Positions 1 through 11,580 of a stretch of 64,000 bases of DNA are shown piece by piece. Source of the stretch: Gnetum montanum (Eukaryota > Streptophyta > Gnetopsida > Gnetales > Gnetaceae); contig MNCI01008000.1 of NCBI GenBank assembly GCA_015680685.1, positions 7,456-71,455 of the forward strand, given 5' to 3'. The translations under genes and the position numbers were made by a program. Under the pieces are notes generated by a model. That model was not told the DNA's origin. It searched no databases and worked only from the letters and a program-made list of their open reading frames with translations. Numbering within the stretch: the first letter of the stretch is position 1; each line of letters opens with the position of its first letter.

Positions 1-342
1 ATTAGCGTTTGGTAGCCACAGTTGCACAGTTCAGGGTATGTACGGAAAGTGGGAACGGATGCTAATGCTAGGACTTAGTGCTATAGTTAGAGTTAGTTTT
101 AGTCGCTCAACCCTTCACCCTTTAGCATAGGAGATAAACCAGAAAAGACCAAAAAAATCATATACCTCAGACTTACTTAACCATACACCATGACAACAAC
201 AAGTAAGTCTGGGAAGACAATGATTAATTAACCCCAAGTGTTCCTTACGGCGTTTAGGCATTTAGTCTATGGAGTTCGACCGGATTGCGCGTGCTATGCT
301 CGTTTCGTATGGTTGAGTGTAGGGGTACCTCGCCACTCATCA
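1..342 (+). repeat. 3' end of an LTR (element D), cut by the window start
   Basis: The stretch matches the R/U5 end of the LTRs at 4179-5258 and 16682-17604. It shares the GTATGGTTGAG block, the GGGGTACC block and the terminal CACTCATCA. It ends in CA at 342 and is followed directly by antisense gag sequence of another element, so it is an insertion boundary. It keeps more CpG than neighbouring LTRs, which suggests it is younger. The rest of the element lies to the left of the window. Confidence 0.7.
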
Positions 343-1794
343 GACTCTAAGCTCCAAAATTCTCCCTTGGGCATAGATCCCAAGAGTTCTCCTTGTTTCT
401 ATATGGAGCCCATCTATGATATGGTAGAGCTACTCCCTATGAGAAAAGCCATGGCCTAGGCACCTATGCAATAAAGAGTAATATCTACCCATGGCCACAT
501 CCAACGATTCATGTGTTTCTTGTCTTCACCCTTGGATTTACTTTCTCACTCGAGAGTACATTTGATACTTATCATTGAAAAGTTCAAGTATCATACTCCA
601 TCGTCTAATTAATTCTAGTTTTAAGAACCAGTACCAGCTTTCAACCTCCTTAATGAGTATCCTTGGGAATAGCTTTAGTTTTTGCTATTTATTCTCAATG
701 TTCTATAAGGCACAAGCATCATGGAAGGCTTGAAGATGATTTTGTGGATCTAAGTTATATCACCTTTCAAACTTGGGAATATTATTCATATCCAATTGTT
801 TAATTTTTCTATCTTTCACATGCCTTTTTGGAATTCTCACAGCCTCTACAATATTCAACATGTTTCTCATTGCAAGCAAAGGCTCATCATAGTCATAGCC
901 TTTGTGATGGCCATGATGCCTATGATGTCCTCTACTATCCCTTCTTTTGTCATGGTAGGCCTCCTTTAATTGCCCATGCCCCTTTGCTCTACTAGTTCGA
1001 TGGGCCCTCTAATCATCTTTGTCCCATCAATCACCCCCATCATGGTTACATCCTCTATGGATTCAATCAAAGCTATAGGAGAAAGAAGATGAGGATTTCA
1101 AAGGTGAAGAGGGAGGAGAGCTAGCACCAGCATGGTGCTTGCTACCCCCTCTTCTTCGATCATAGCCACGATCATCAAGCTTGTCATCATGATGGTGCTT
1201 ATCCACATTCCTACATTGACTCCCATCTTTGAAACCTCCATGGTCATGTAACCCATTATTCCCTAAACTAGGATTGTTTATAGTGAACTATAACTTCTGG
1301 TTAAGGGCCCCCTCATCAAAGATAACTGGAGGAGAGCCAGTGAATTGAGAACCCCTAAAAAGGGAATCCTCTCCTTCTTTTTGGCCTAGCATGAACAAGG
1401 GTTTTGTGAACCATTTCCCCTTCAATGCTTCGTATCACATCTCTTGTTACTGATCTTTCTTGCATTGTGCCTCAATGGGATGATAATCTTGATAGTCATG
1501 GTCCTACACAACGTATTCAGCATTGAGCCCCTGGATGCCCAATCTCATGAGAGTTTAGATTAGCATTGTAAGAATTGATCAATTGGATGGCAACACAATG
1601 TTGCCCTTCATGTCCCTCCACCATAGCTATTCATCCTAATGTAGGGTAAAGATAAAGTCTAGCACATACTCATCGGGATGAGTATATACCACTCTACATT
1701 ATTGGGTCACTAGTGGTTTTGACCCTTCATGCATTTGTTGATTGAATGTATGCTCAAATAATGACAAAGATTCAGCCCTATGAAAAGAAGACAT
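343..1794 (-). pseudogene. gag of Athila-like Ty3/gypsy element C, decayed
   Basis: The start codon is at 1794 on the minus strand. The frame encodes an N-terminus homologous to the gag copies at 5415 and 55821. Downstream comes the conserved gag core, with a GYNLDPQNHLQAFHDA segment and an RRWS segment close to those of the other two copies. Several in-frame TAG codons occur, including codons at 1636-1638 and 1627-1629 in the motif H*DE*. The reading is cut at 343 by LTR D, so the C-terminal gag and all of pol are missing. Gag would form the virus-like particle. This copy cannot make a full protein. Confidence 0.75.
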
Positions 1795-1824
1795 TTTAGT
1801 TGGAGAGAAAAAGTATGTTCTTTT

Positions 1825-1847
1825 ACTATTATTATTATTATTATTAA
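1825..1847. repeat. (TAT)n microsatellite
   Basis: A short ATT/TTA trinucleotide run lies in the gag leader of element C. The leaders of B and E do not show it at the matching place. Confidence 0.7.
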
Positions 1848-1923
1848 TGATTGTAACTTTAAGATTCATTACAACATCTTTGAATAATTTGACTAACTCC
1901 TAGATAGTGCACATAACTAACTA

Positions 1924-1944
1924 AAGTCCCTATCAATGGCACCA
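1924..1944 (-). other. Primer binding site of element C (tRNA-Asp type)
   Basis: On the minus strand the sequence just inside the LTR reads TGGTGCCATTGATAGGGACT. This is a mutated form of the TGGCGCCGTTGCCGGGGA site that Athila-type elements use with tRNA-Asp. It lies one base from the LTR end. Confidence 0.6.
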
Positions 1945-1945
1945 A

Positions 1946-2796
1946 TGATGAGCAATGAGTATTCCCTAAGCCCAACCATACGAATCACGAGTGTTCACTA
2001 AGCGATCCAATAAAATTCCATAGACTTTATCTCTCTAAGTACACTAGGTCTTGGAAGTGAATATCAAGGATGATCATTGTCTTCTCAGTTTCACTTATGA
2101 AGTGTAAGTGTATGATTAAGTGTAAATGAGGCATATGATTTTTATCATTTTATACTAATTATTTAAATCACCTAAGTGCCAAAAAATAGATTAATTAAAT
2201 GTTTAACTAATCTAATAACTAACTGATATTTTAACTAATCCTAAAACAAGCATACATTCTCATTTACCGTACACATCTTAAACTGCATTAAAACATTACT
2301 AGGTTACCAAGCATTAAGTGCTACTAGAATTACCAAATATGCTCAAAATGGTTGTACTTATGTGTATTAATTAATCACTAATTAATTAATTAATTCTATG
2401 CATTAAAGTTAATTACTCAAATAATAAATGCATTAAGTAAACATTAAGCTAATTTCAAATGCTGCAAGGTTTGTGAAGAAAGCTCTTCTTTATTACTGGT
2501 AACACTAAGGTGCTCAGGTACATCAGTGTTCGAATAAAGATTTGTACAATTCTCACTCCTACTAAAGACACTTGGAAAATATTCTAATTGTTAAATGAAC
2601 AAAATGCAAAAGCTTTGCTAGGATACTAACTATGGAATGTCATAAATGTGGCTGGTGAGCACGTATTTATAGGCAAAGGCAAACATTGCATCAACAGGGT
2701 CATGTCAATGCATCAAACCATGTGTTAATGTGACCCCATCAACGGGATCACATTGATGAAATCCCATCAACACAACCCAAGGAAGATGCTTCATCA
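1946..2796 (-). repeat. 5' LTR of element C
   Basis: On the minus strand it begins TGATGAAGC (at 2796) and ends in CATCA (at 1946), directly before the PBS. It contains a TATTTATA core promoter (plus-strand 2664-2671), the TCATT repeats of U3, and the R/U5 blocks shared with the other Athila-like LTRs. Length is about 851 bp. The partner LTR is absent because the element is broken at 343. Confidence 0.7.
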
Positions 2797-3755
2797 CTTA
2801 TGATAAAGAAGGGTGCAATTATGAACCAAAAGTTCATAATGCCAACATGATCTTTACATCAACCCACAACAAATGTGAAAAACAAGTGTGTGTGCAAAAA
2901 GAAACAATGGCCACTAAACCAAAAGACACCCAATGGTTAAGAATGAGAACATAAAACTGTCCAAAACATCCATGGAAACACCCAATTCACTTATTAACTT
3001 GTACCCCAAAAAATGACCTAAATCAAGAACTTACAAAAGAATATCCTAAACCATGATCATACACTAACAACAAGTAGTAAACATGGAGACTTAAAAACTA
3101 AAATTAAGAATAAACAAGAAAACATAGTTGGATCTTCTGAAATGGAAAGACCACCTAGTCTAATAGAATATGTATCTCAAAAAGATCAAAACTTGGTTAT
3201 CATCAATGTCACATGGAAAAATAAATGAAAACTTAAATTACTAATGATGATAAACAAGAAACCTAGAGTGTATGACATTAGGGATCTAGAAGCCATTTTT
3301 TGAACACTCACCCATAAGTTCAATCATGAGGGAGGTACCTTATCTTAACTTAGAAATTGATAATTTCTTTTCAAACTTTTTTTAAAACATTTTTTTTTTT
3401 TTGGTTTTTTGGTTTACACTTTTTTGTTATACTTTTCACATTTCTTACCATTTTTTCACATTCTTTAATATCTTTTCCATTCTTTTATACTTTTTTCATT
3501 TCTTAATAATTTTTCATTCTTTAATATCTTTTAAATTCTTTATATATTTTCCTCTTCTTACATTTTTCCATGATTAAATACAACAATTAAATGTTTATTT
3601 TTAAACTTTTCCTAACTATGCAATCCTAATAGAGGCTAAAAAGTAGTAATAATGAGAGATTTTGATCAAATCCAAGGACTTGAGAGAGGATTATGAATTG
3701 TTAGGAACTTATTTGAAATCCTTAGGTAATCATAGATGAACTCTTTATGATTAAG
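2797..3755 (+). other. Non-coding remnant of element A (post-pol spacer)
   Basis: No credible ORF is visible. The segment at about 3360-3580 is strongly T-rich on the plus strand, with repeated ATTCTTTAATATCTTTT-like units and a T11 run near 3390. It resembles the T-rich stretch that follows pol in element B (11640-11830). The position just ahead of the ORF3 start at 3756 fits a pol-to-ORF3 spacer. The 2797-3350 part shows nothing I recognise. Confidence 0.4.
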
Positions 3756-4178
3756 ATGGCTCCTAAAAGACATATACCTGAAGAACCCTCATAACAAAGA
3801 GGCACAAGACCCCGAGGAAGAGGACAAGTTGGAGAGTAAACTCTAGAAGCTAAGTAAGAAGCCTAGTCTTACAACATCCATCAACCTACACCTACCATGG
3901 AGCAATCCTTGCAAGCTGAAGCCAAGGTACCACTTACTCAAGAACAAGCATGATGCCTCACATTGTCGAATAAGTACCTCCTAACCATCTAAGAAAAATC
4001 CATCATGTCCATAGTCATAGTGGAACTCAACTTTGAACCATTCATAGAATTTGTTCTTACTAATGTCTGAGAGCAACTCTAAGCCTCTCCTCTTTAGCCC
4101 ACATTATCATGCAATGGTAAATGATATCTAGGGGAATTATATTGATTTTGGAAAAATAAGCAAGATGATGTTGATGAA
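3756..4178 (+). pseudogene. ORF3 of element A, first part (interrupted)
   Basis: It starts with MAPKRH followed by an Arg/Gly-rich stretch, like the ORF3 starts at 13667 (MAPKGK) and 47773 (MTPKQK). The end reads FWKNKQ, matching FWNNKQ in element B at about 14090. At 4178 the ORF is cut by the 5' LTR of element B, and the homologous reading resumes at 17605. Several stop codons are present, so it is non-functional. Confidence 0.6.
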
Positions 4179-4261
4179 TGTCAAAGAGTCACATCAACGG
4201 GTCCCCATTGATGTGGCCTCATCAATGATGTCCCATTTACATGGTGTGACCCGTTGATAGG

Positions 4262-4445
4262 GCTGCGTTGATGTAGCATTTGCTATGTTGCTATGTTGAT
4301 GGGGCCTTATCAATGTAGCATTTACTATGTTGATAGGGCCCCATTGATGTAGCATTTACTATGTTGATGGGGCCCTGTTGATGTAGCATTTACTATGTTG
4401 ATGGGGCCCTATTGATGTAGCATTTACTATGTTGATGGGGCCCTA
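4262..4445 (+). repeat. Tandem repeats in U3 of the B 5' LTR
   Basis: About five imperfect units of 36-37 bp alternate GTAGCATTTACTATGTTGAT with a GGGGCCCTATTGAT-type segment. The 3' LTR has only about one such unit. They lie directly upstream of the TATA box, where promoter or enhancer units would be expected. Confidence 0.8.
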
Positions 4446-4469
4446 TCAACATAGCCCTAGGGAAAAAAC

Positions 4470-4477
4470 TATAAATA
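4470..4477 (+). promoter_or_regulatory. TATA box of the B 5' LTR
   Basis: TATAAATA follows the GGCC-rich U3 repeats, and the same context recurs in the 3' LTR at 16815-16822. It would direct transcription of the element. Confidence 0.7.
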
Positions 4478-5259
4478 CAAGCTCACCAGCTACATTTATC
4501 GCATAGAATTCTTATCATAGTAGTAGAGCTCTTGTATTTTGTTTATTTGAGAGTCAAAATATTTCTCCAAGTGCTCGCAGTATGAGTCAGGAAGTGTACA
4601 GATCTTTATTCAAGCACTATTGTACTTGAACACACTAGTGTGAATGGCAATAAAGACAAGCTTCTTGATCAAACCTTGCAGCACTTGGATTAGATTAATG
4701 ATTTATTCATGCATTCATTATTTCTATTAATTATGACATTAATTAAGCTAAATTAATTTTTGAGTGATCGATCAATTAATTAAGATAAATATATTAAGCA
4801 CATAAGTACGACCGCTTCAAGCGTAAACACGTATTTGCTTAGTAACCCTAGTAGTGTTATTACTTGGTTCACCTAGTAGCATAGCACTTTGTAATCCTAG
4901 CAGTGGATATGTGTGTTCAAGATGTGTATGGAAGTGGGACCGGATGCTTATGTTAGGACTAGTTAGACAATAGTGAATTAATTAGATCTCAATAGTATTA
5001 AATCATCTTATCTTTATATTTCAACACCACAAACCCTAAAAACATAAAACCATAAAAATCATATACCTTAATTACACTTAACCATACCATGTACATTACA
5101 AGTGTAATTGGAAAGACAATGAACAACCTTAAGGCAAAGTTTACTACCTAAAAAACTAGTGTACCAAAGAACATAAAGTCCTTGGAATTTGACCAAATCG
5201 CTTGTGAATGCTTTGTGATTCATATGGTTGAGCATAGGGGTACCTTCACCACTGATCAT

Positions 5260-5280
5260 TGGTGCCATTGCCAAGGACTC
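5260..5280 (+). other. Primer binding site of element B (tRNA-Asp type)
   Basis: The sequence TGGTGCCATTGCCAAGGACT differs from the Athila-type tRNA-Asp site TGGCGCCGTTGCCGGGGA only by C-to-T and G-to-A changes. It sits one base after the LTR end. Confidence 0.7.
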
Positions 5281-5414
5281 AATTTTTTTGAAATGCACAC
5301 TATCTAGATTTAGTAAATACCATTAATATCATTGTACAAACCTCAAGGTCCATGTCATTTTTGCTATACATAGAATTATAAAAAGCACACTAACATTTTA
5401 TTTTATATTGCAAA

Positions 5415-7604
5415 ATGTCTTCTTCTTCTCATAGGAATGAGGATGTAAAAATACCTATCCCTCATGAATGTAGAGTGGTATATACTCATCCTAATGAGTA
5501 TGTACCTAACTTCACTTTCATATTGCATCAAGATGAATAGATGAAGTGGCGAGACATGGAGGGCAACATTGTATTGCCTCCTAATCAATCTATGCCTAGG
5601 ATGCTAATTCAAACTCTTTAAGAGTTAGTCATCTTAGATCTTCAAGAAGAATACGTTATGTATGGCTTCGACACTCGAGACTATCGTACCATGGAAACAC
5701 AACGTAGGCAAAATTGACACTAGGAGAAGCAATGTGAACTTGTAAATGAAAAACATTTCTTTAATCCCTTGTTCTTGTTGTACCAAACTGATAATGAGGA
5801 ACCCCTCGCTAGTGCCAATGAGGGTGTGGCCCTAAACATGCAATCAACTATTCACAAATTAGGTTCAAAGAAAAATGACCATCAAGTCAAGAACTCAAGT
5901 AAGCATCACAAAGACAAGGAATCTAAGGATCATGATCATGATAAGTGAGGTAGTGGTGGATACCATAGTGGTGGTGGTGATCCATCTTCCCCTCCATCTT
6001 CTTCATCTAATTCCAAACATTCTCCTTCATCTTCTAGTTTTAATAGAAACCACTGAAGGAACAATCATGATGAAGGTGACCAAAGAGACAACAAGGATCA
6101 TAGGGCCTACTAAGAAAGAAAGGGTGACAAAAATCATCATAGGAATCATCAATACAATGATGATGATGAACCTTTATTAACCACTCGAAGTATACTTAAC
6201 ATTGTAAAGGTAGTTAAGATTCCAACTAGGCATGTGAAAGATAGTCAGATCAAGCACTTAGACATGAACAATATCCCAAAATTTGAGGGGGGGATACAAC
6301 TTTGATCTACAAAACCATCTACAAGCTTTTCATGATGCCTACACATTACAAAACATTGAAAATGATTGGCAAAAACTAAAGCTTTTTCTCTAGACACTCA
6401 TCAAGGAGGTAAAAGGCTAGTACCGATCCTTAGAACTACAATCCATTTGTAGATGGAGTACCATGTTGAAGCTATTCAATGATAAGTACCAAACATACTC
6501 CAAAGTGTCTAATTTGAGAAGAGAAATCCAAGGCTAGAAACAATGAACACATGAACCCTTGGGTGCTGCCATGGGCAAATACTATTCTCTCTTACATCAA
6601 TGCCCTAGCCATGGTTATTCTCAAAGGAACAACTTTGTCATATCATAGATGGGCTCAAAGCTAAAACTAGAAGAACTATTTGGGTTTATGCCCAAGGAAG
6701 ATTATTCAAACTAAGAGCTCATTAGATCCAAAAGCTGATAGAGTAGGTAGCAAAATAAGAAGGTGAATTGTAAAAAAGGGAAAGTGAAAAAGAGTATAAT
6801 AAGAATCCTTCCATCAAAGAAAGAGAGGTCCAATTTTGTGAAGAGGATGATGCACCACTTGATGAAGTCCTAAATAGAAAAATCTTGCCTATTCAAAAAT
6901 CTATTTCTGATATTTTGGCTAAGGTTGACAAATTATGGACTCTTTGGATGAAAAATTCCAAACTGCTATGAAAATCACTAAAGAATCCAAATAGCATAAT
7001 AATAATCATGATTGTAGGAGACAAAAAGAAGCTAAACGTGCCTATCAATTAGGTAAGGGAAAGGCTAGATGTTATAGTAAAAGAAGTTTTGGAAATCGAC
7101 TCTGATGATGATACTAGTTGTGACATCTATCAATATGAACATCCTAAGAGATGTTGCCCTATGGTGTCATACTTACAAGAGTCTAGGATGTACTTACTAA
7201 ATCCTCGACTATCAAGGAGGCAAGCACCCAAAAGATTACCTTATCCTCAAGGCAATCCAAGGCAGTCCCACCAGCAACAATAGGCTTATTATCCAAGTGG
7301 AGCTCCACCACAACCATATGAGAAATACTAGCAGTCATAGTAACCACAGTCATGGGGGATGCCACCACTAAGGTAGCAATACCCTTACAGGCGGCTAGAT
7401 CCTTATGGGTACTATGTTTAGCAACCCATTTCTCCATGAAGCTCTGCAAGTCATGCTTTGTTCTAGCATCACTATTATCCCCTAGAATATCATCAAAACC
7501 ATTCACCATCTACTCAGGGGAGAACCCATATCCATATCATCCTTTACATCCATCTACACATATCCCTTTTCCCTCTACCCAATTACCTCCTACTCCATCT
7601 ATGT
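5415..7604 (+). pseudogene. gag of element B, decayed
   Basis: The start at 5415 gives MSSSSHRNED, matching MSSSSRKHED at 55821 (minus). The frame is open for 41 codons to a TAG at 5538-5540, then continues as homologous gag with further stops and shifts. The gag core lies at about 6280-6740. A degenerate CCHC zinc knuckle is near 7115-7155, where CDIYQYEHPKRCC matches CGICQHEHPKGC in element E. A Pro/Gln-rich tail runs to about 7600. The role is capsid and RNA packaging. This copy is dead. Confidence 0.75.
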
Positions 7605-7899
7605 AGGGTAAATTTTCCTCATAACTACATCAAAAAAATGCTACAAGGGTTGTAAACTTGCAACAAGACTTCCAACTGATTGGGTCAGACAATCAACCTA
7701 GGAAATTACCATTCTTCTGACCTAATAGTCCTCCCAGGCCCTCACAACCTAATGCAACCAGTTTCCTTGTATCTTTAGCTATAAGATCTAGGAAATGACC
7801 ATTTTTCCAAGCTAACAATTCTGCCAAGCCCTCACAACCTAATGCGGCCAGTTGCCTTGTATCAAATACCTTTGAGATTCCTTCAAACCAAATGCTACC

Positions 7900-10800
7900 T
7901 AAGATCTACACTTTAATGTTAACCCATGCTATTTCTGACTAGATCAAGGTTGGAAATCTCCCTATAAAGAGAGTTAACCCTAGAAGTCCCCTTATCTACT
8001 TACAGATCATCAGACATAAACTATTCAAGGCTCTTCTTGATTTTGGTTTTGGAGTTAATCTCATATTGCATGACATGTACAAGGCATGGAACCTTCCACC
8101 TCTTAAGAAGAGCAACATCTATTTAGAATTGGCAAATTAGTTAATCACTTTTCCTTTGGGGTTAGTAGAGGACATTGTAACCATAGTCTATGGGTGGTTC
8201 TACCCTACTGATTTCCTAGTAATCAAGGTTGAAAATTGCAAGTGTGACTTCCCTATCATCATGGAACATGCATGGTTAAGTACTTTGGATGCAAGAATGG
8301 GCATCAAAGACCTCTCCTTGGAGATTTCCAAGGAGAATGAATTTGGAAAAATTGAGAAGAAGCACATTCCATTTATCACGTATAATGATAATGGGTGCAA
8401 CTGCATGCAAAAACTCAAGTCTATTAAAAGCACATCCATTAAAGCATTCTATCAATGTGCATAAGAAACAAAAATACAAAAGTGCTTGTACACAGCATGC
8501 ACAAAATAGGAGGATGTCCATTGGCTGACAACTAATTCTAATAGTAGCACATTATGCATGGAACCAACTGAGAACCTGACATGTGCATATGTCAAAGGCA
8601 TGGATGAACTTGACCAAGTTCAGCATCAACTCTCTAATGATGAAATTGATGATACCTATTGGGGAGAGTTGGAAATCCCTAAAAATTTTAAGTAGAAGCC
8701 CCTAGAATTAAAATTTTTACCAATTAACATGGAATATGCATTTTTAAACAATGGTAAGCTGGTCATAATCAATGCCAAACTTTCTCTTGCACAAAAAAAA
8801 ATTGTTAACAATGGTTAACAAATGGCCAATAACCTTTGCTTGGTCATATCATGAACTAACTAGAATTGATCCCAGGATATGCTAGCATCGCATTTACACT
8901 GACCCAGCCATGAAGCCAAGAAGGTAGCTATAGAGATAGTTGAACACCAAATTGAAGCAAATCATAAGGAGGAAACAGAACAACTCCTCAAGGCGGGGTT
9001 CATCTATCCCATTGTGGATAGTGAGTGGGTTAGCCCACTTGTAATTGTATAGAAGGGTGGCAAGTGGTGAGTCTGTATTGACTTTACACTATTGAACATG
9101 GATACATTCAAAGATCATTTTCCATTATCATTTACTGATCAAGTGTTGGACACTGTCTCTAGGCATTACTATTATAGCTTCTTGGATGGTTATAGTGGCT
9201 ATAACCAAATCCAGATTGCACCCAAGGATTAGGCCAAGACAACATTCATGGGTCCCTGGGGAAATTTTACATAAATTGTAAGATGCATTTTGGTCTGTGC
9301 AATGCTCCTACAACATTCCAATGTCTGGACCTTAGCATTTTTTAGTAATAAATAGGTAGCAATGTGGAATTCTTCGTGGATGACTTCTCCACCTATGGAG
9401 CTACATTCGAGCAAGCTTTGGACTATCTTGAGCAAGTACTGAAAAGATGCATGAAAATGAATAGCTCAACTGGCAAAAGAGCCACCTCATGATCCAAGAA
9501 GTAATTTTACTAGAGCATAGAATCACTCAAGCAAGGATTGAGGTAGACCCTAAAAAAATAAAGGTCGTCCAATGAATAACCCATCAACCAAAAATCATTA
9601 AAGATGATCAATCATTCCTTGGACACACTAGCTACTACCAGCGATTCATAGAGAATTTCACTAAGATTACAAAACTATTGGTATAGCTTACAAAGAAAGA
9701 TCAACCTTTCATTTAGACCAAGGAATGTGAACATGCATTCTAGTAATTAAAGGAGAAACTTGTAGAAACACCAATTCTATGGGCACTAGACTAGTCTAGA
9801 CCATTCCACATCATGACAGATGCATCTAACTATGCTTTGGAAGCCATGCTCATGCAGTTGGACATTAAGAAACATTCATACGACATCCACTGTGCAAGCC
9901 AAAGCATTGTGGGAGCACAATTAAATTACACCACCATAGAGAAAGAACTAATGGGAATGGTGTATGCTCTTGAAAAGTTTAGGTACTATGTGCTTGGCTA
10001 CAAAGTATTTGTGCACACATACCACAGTGCAATCCGCTTCCTTATAAACAAGCCAACAATGAGCCCTTGTAACAAATGATGGCTTGTGATCTTGCAAGAA
10101 TTTGATCTCACAATGGTAGATCAGAAAGGGACCAAGAATGTGGTCATTGACTACTTCTCTCAATTAATATGAAATAACAAAGAGAAGGAGAGCCGAGTCT
10201 CTGATCAATTTTCAGATGAACTCCCCTTTACTACTATCATAAATGAACAAATTCCCATAGAACGAAAATGGTATGATGGCATCCTCACTTACCTTCTCAC
10301 TCAAGAGATTCCACAAAATCTTGACCTTAGAAAGAAGCAATAGTTTCTTCATCAGGCCAAATACTTCATGGAAATCAACAGACACCTTTACAAGGTGTGT
10401 GCCGATGGCCTAGTCCGTTAGTATGTTCCTAACATAGATCAACTATGCATTCTCCAGGATACTCACAAAGGCCCTTGTGGAGGCCACTATGTAGGGAGGT
10501 GCATGGCCATAAAAATATTGATGGCAAGATACTACTATCTCACAATCTTCAGGAATGTCCACCAATATGTCCGATCTTGTGAATGCTGCCAACGAGATGG
10601 TGGGATGACTGCATAAATGGAGGATCCTTAATACTGGATTCAACCACTAGAGCCCTTTGATATTTGGGAAATAGACTTCATGGGTTCCATCACATCCATG
10701 TCCAAAAGAAAAGCATATATTATTATAGCAATCAACTATTGTACCGAATGGGTAGAAGTAGAAGCCATTGCAGACTATACATCATCCACTACTACTAGAT

Positions 10801-11580
10801 TCATACAACAAAGTGTGGTAAAAAATTTTGGTGTGCCATGTGCACTAATTTCTAACAATGAAATCCATTTCATAGGTACCACCTTTGGTAAGTTAATACA
10901 ACACTTTGGGGTTGAACATAAATTAACAAAACCTTACCACCCCCAAGCCAATGGCCAAGCTAAAGTCACTAACAAGGAGATTACAAAAATCTTAACAAGA
11001 ACAGTAAGCAAATATAGGAAAGATTGGAGCACAAAACTCAACGATGCCCTCTAGGCCTATCACTCAACATGGAAACTTCCTATTGGCTATTCTCCTTACA
11101 AGCTATTGTATAAAAAACTTTCCAACACTACCAATCCAATCCAAGCTCTGTACACTTTCAAAAACTTGTGACTTGGACCTTGACCTGAGTCTAGCACAAA
11201 AAGAATGATTAATCAACCTAAATGTGCTAGATGAGAATTGATTAGTGACCCTATCTTTGAATGAAGTGCACAAGGCATACAATAAAATATGACATGACCT
11301 TAGAATAAGAAAAGTAAAATTTTAACCTAGTGATAAGGTTTTCTACTAGAGCCCCACACATGTACCTCAGAGAACAAAGTTCCAAACAATGTGAGAGTGA
11401 CCTTATATAATTGATGAAACGTTTTCCTCTAGGGCCATGTTAATTTACAAAACTGAAAGCCCAAATAAAAAGTAATTCATCAAATTCCAACAAATAAAGC
11501 TTTTCCATGACCCCAAGCACGCCAAAGCAATGAATACGTCAATAGATGGATAACCATGCTCAATTTTTTGGATCACCTCC
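7900..11580 (+). pseudogene. pol of element B (protease, RT, RNase H, integrase), decayed
   Basis: Domains in order: protease with ALLDFGFGVNL near 8030-8060 (the usual DSG is damaged); RT at about 8940-9600 with FLDGYSGYNQIQI and the catalytic FVDDFSTYG at about 9369-9400; RNase H at about 9790-10170 with MTDAS and TIEKEL; integrase at about 10450-11340 with an HKGPCGGH zinc start, CECC, and the first catalytic Asp in IDFMG near 10675. The second catalytic Asp reads Asn (ISNNE) and the catalytic Glu reads Lys (GQAKV). Many in-frame TAG codons stand where Gln or Trp is expected. The frame crosses several stops and shifts, so it cannot be translated. Confidence 0.8.

Larger units (their letters stand above)
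4179..5258 (+). repeat. 5' LTR of element B
   Basis: It begins TGTCAAAGAGTCAC and ends CACTGATCA, one base before the PBS. It is homologous to 16682-17604 but about 157 bp longer because of a tandem-repeat expansion in U3. It contains a TATA box at 4470-4477 and the R/U5 blocks common to all Athila-like LTRs here. Confidence 0.8.

Noticed and set aside
238-459. 73-codon plus-strand ORF
   Set aside because: It spans the LTR end and antisense gag and has no similarity of its own.
4262-4445. CRISPR-like repeat array
   Set aside because: The units are directly adjacent without distinct spacers, they lie in a plant LTR, and only one LTR has them.
7183-7509. 108-codon minus-strand ORF
   Set aside because: It is the shadow of the sense gag tail of element B.
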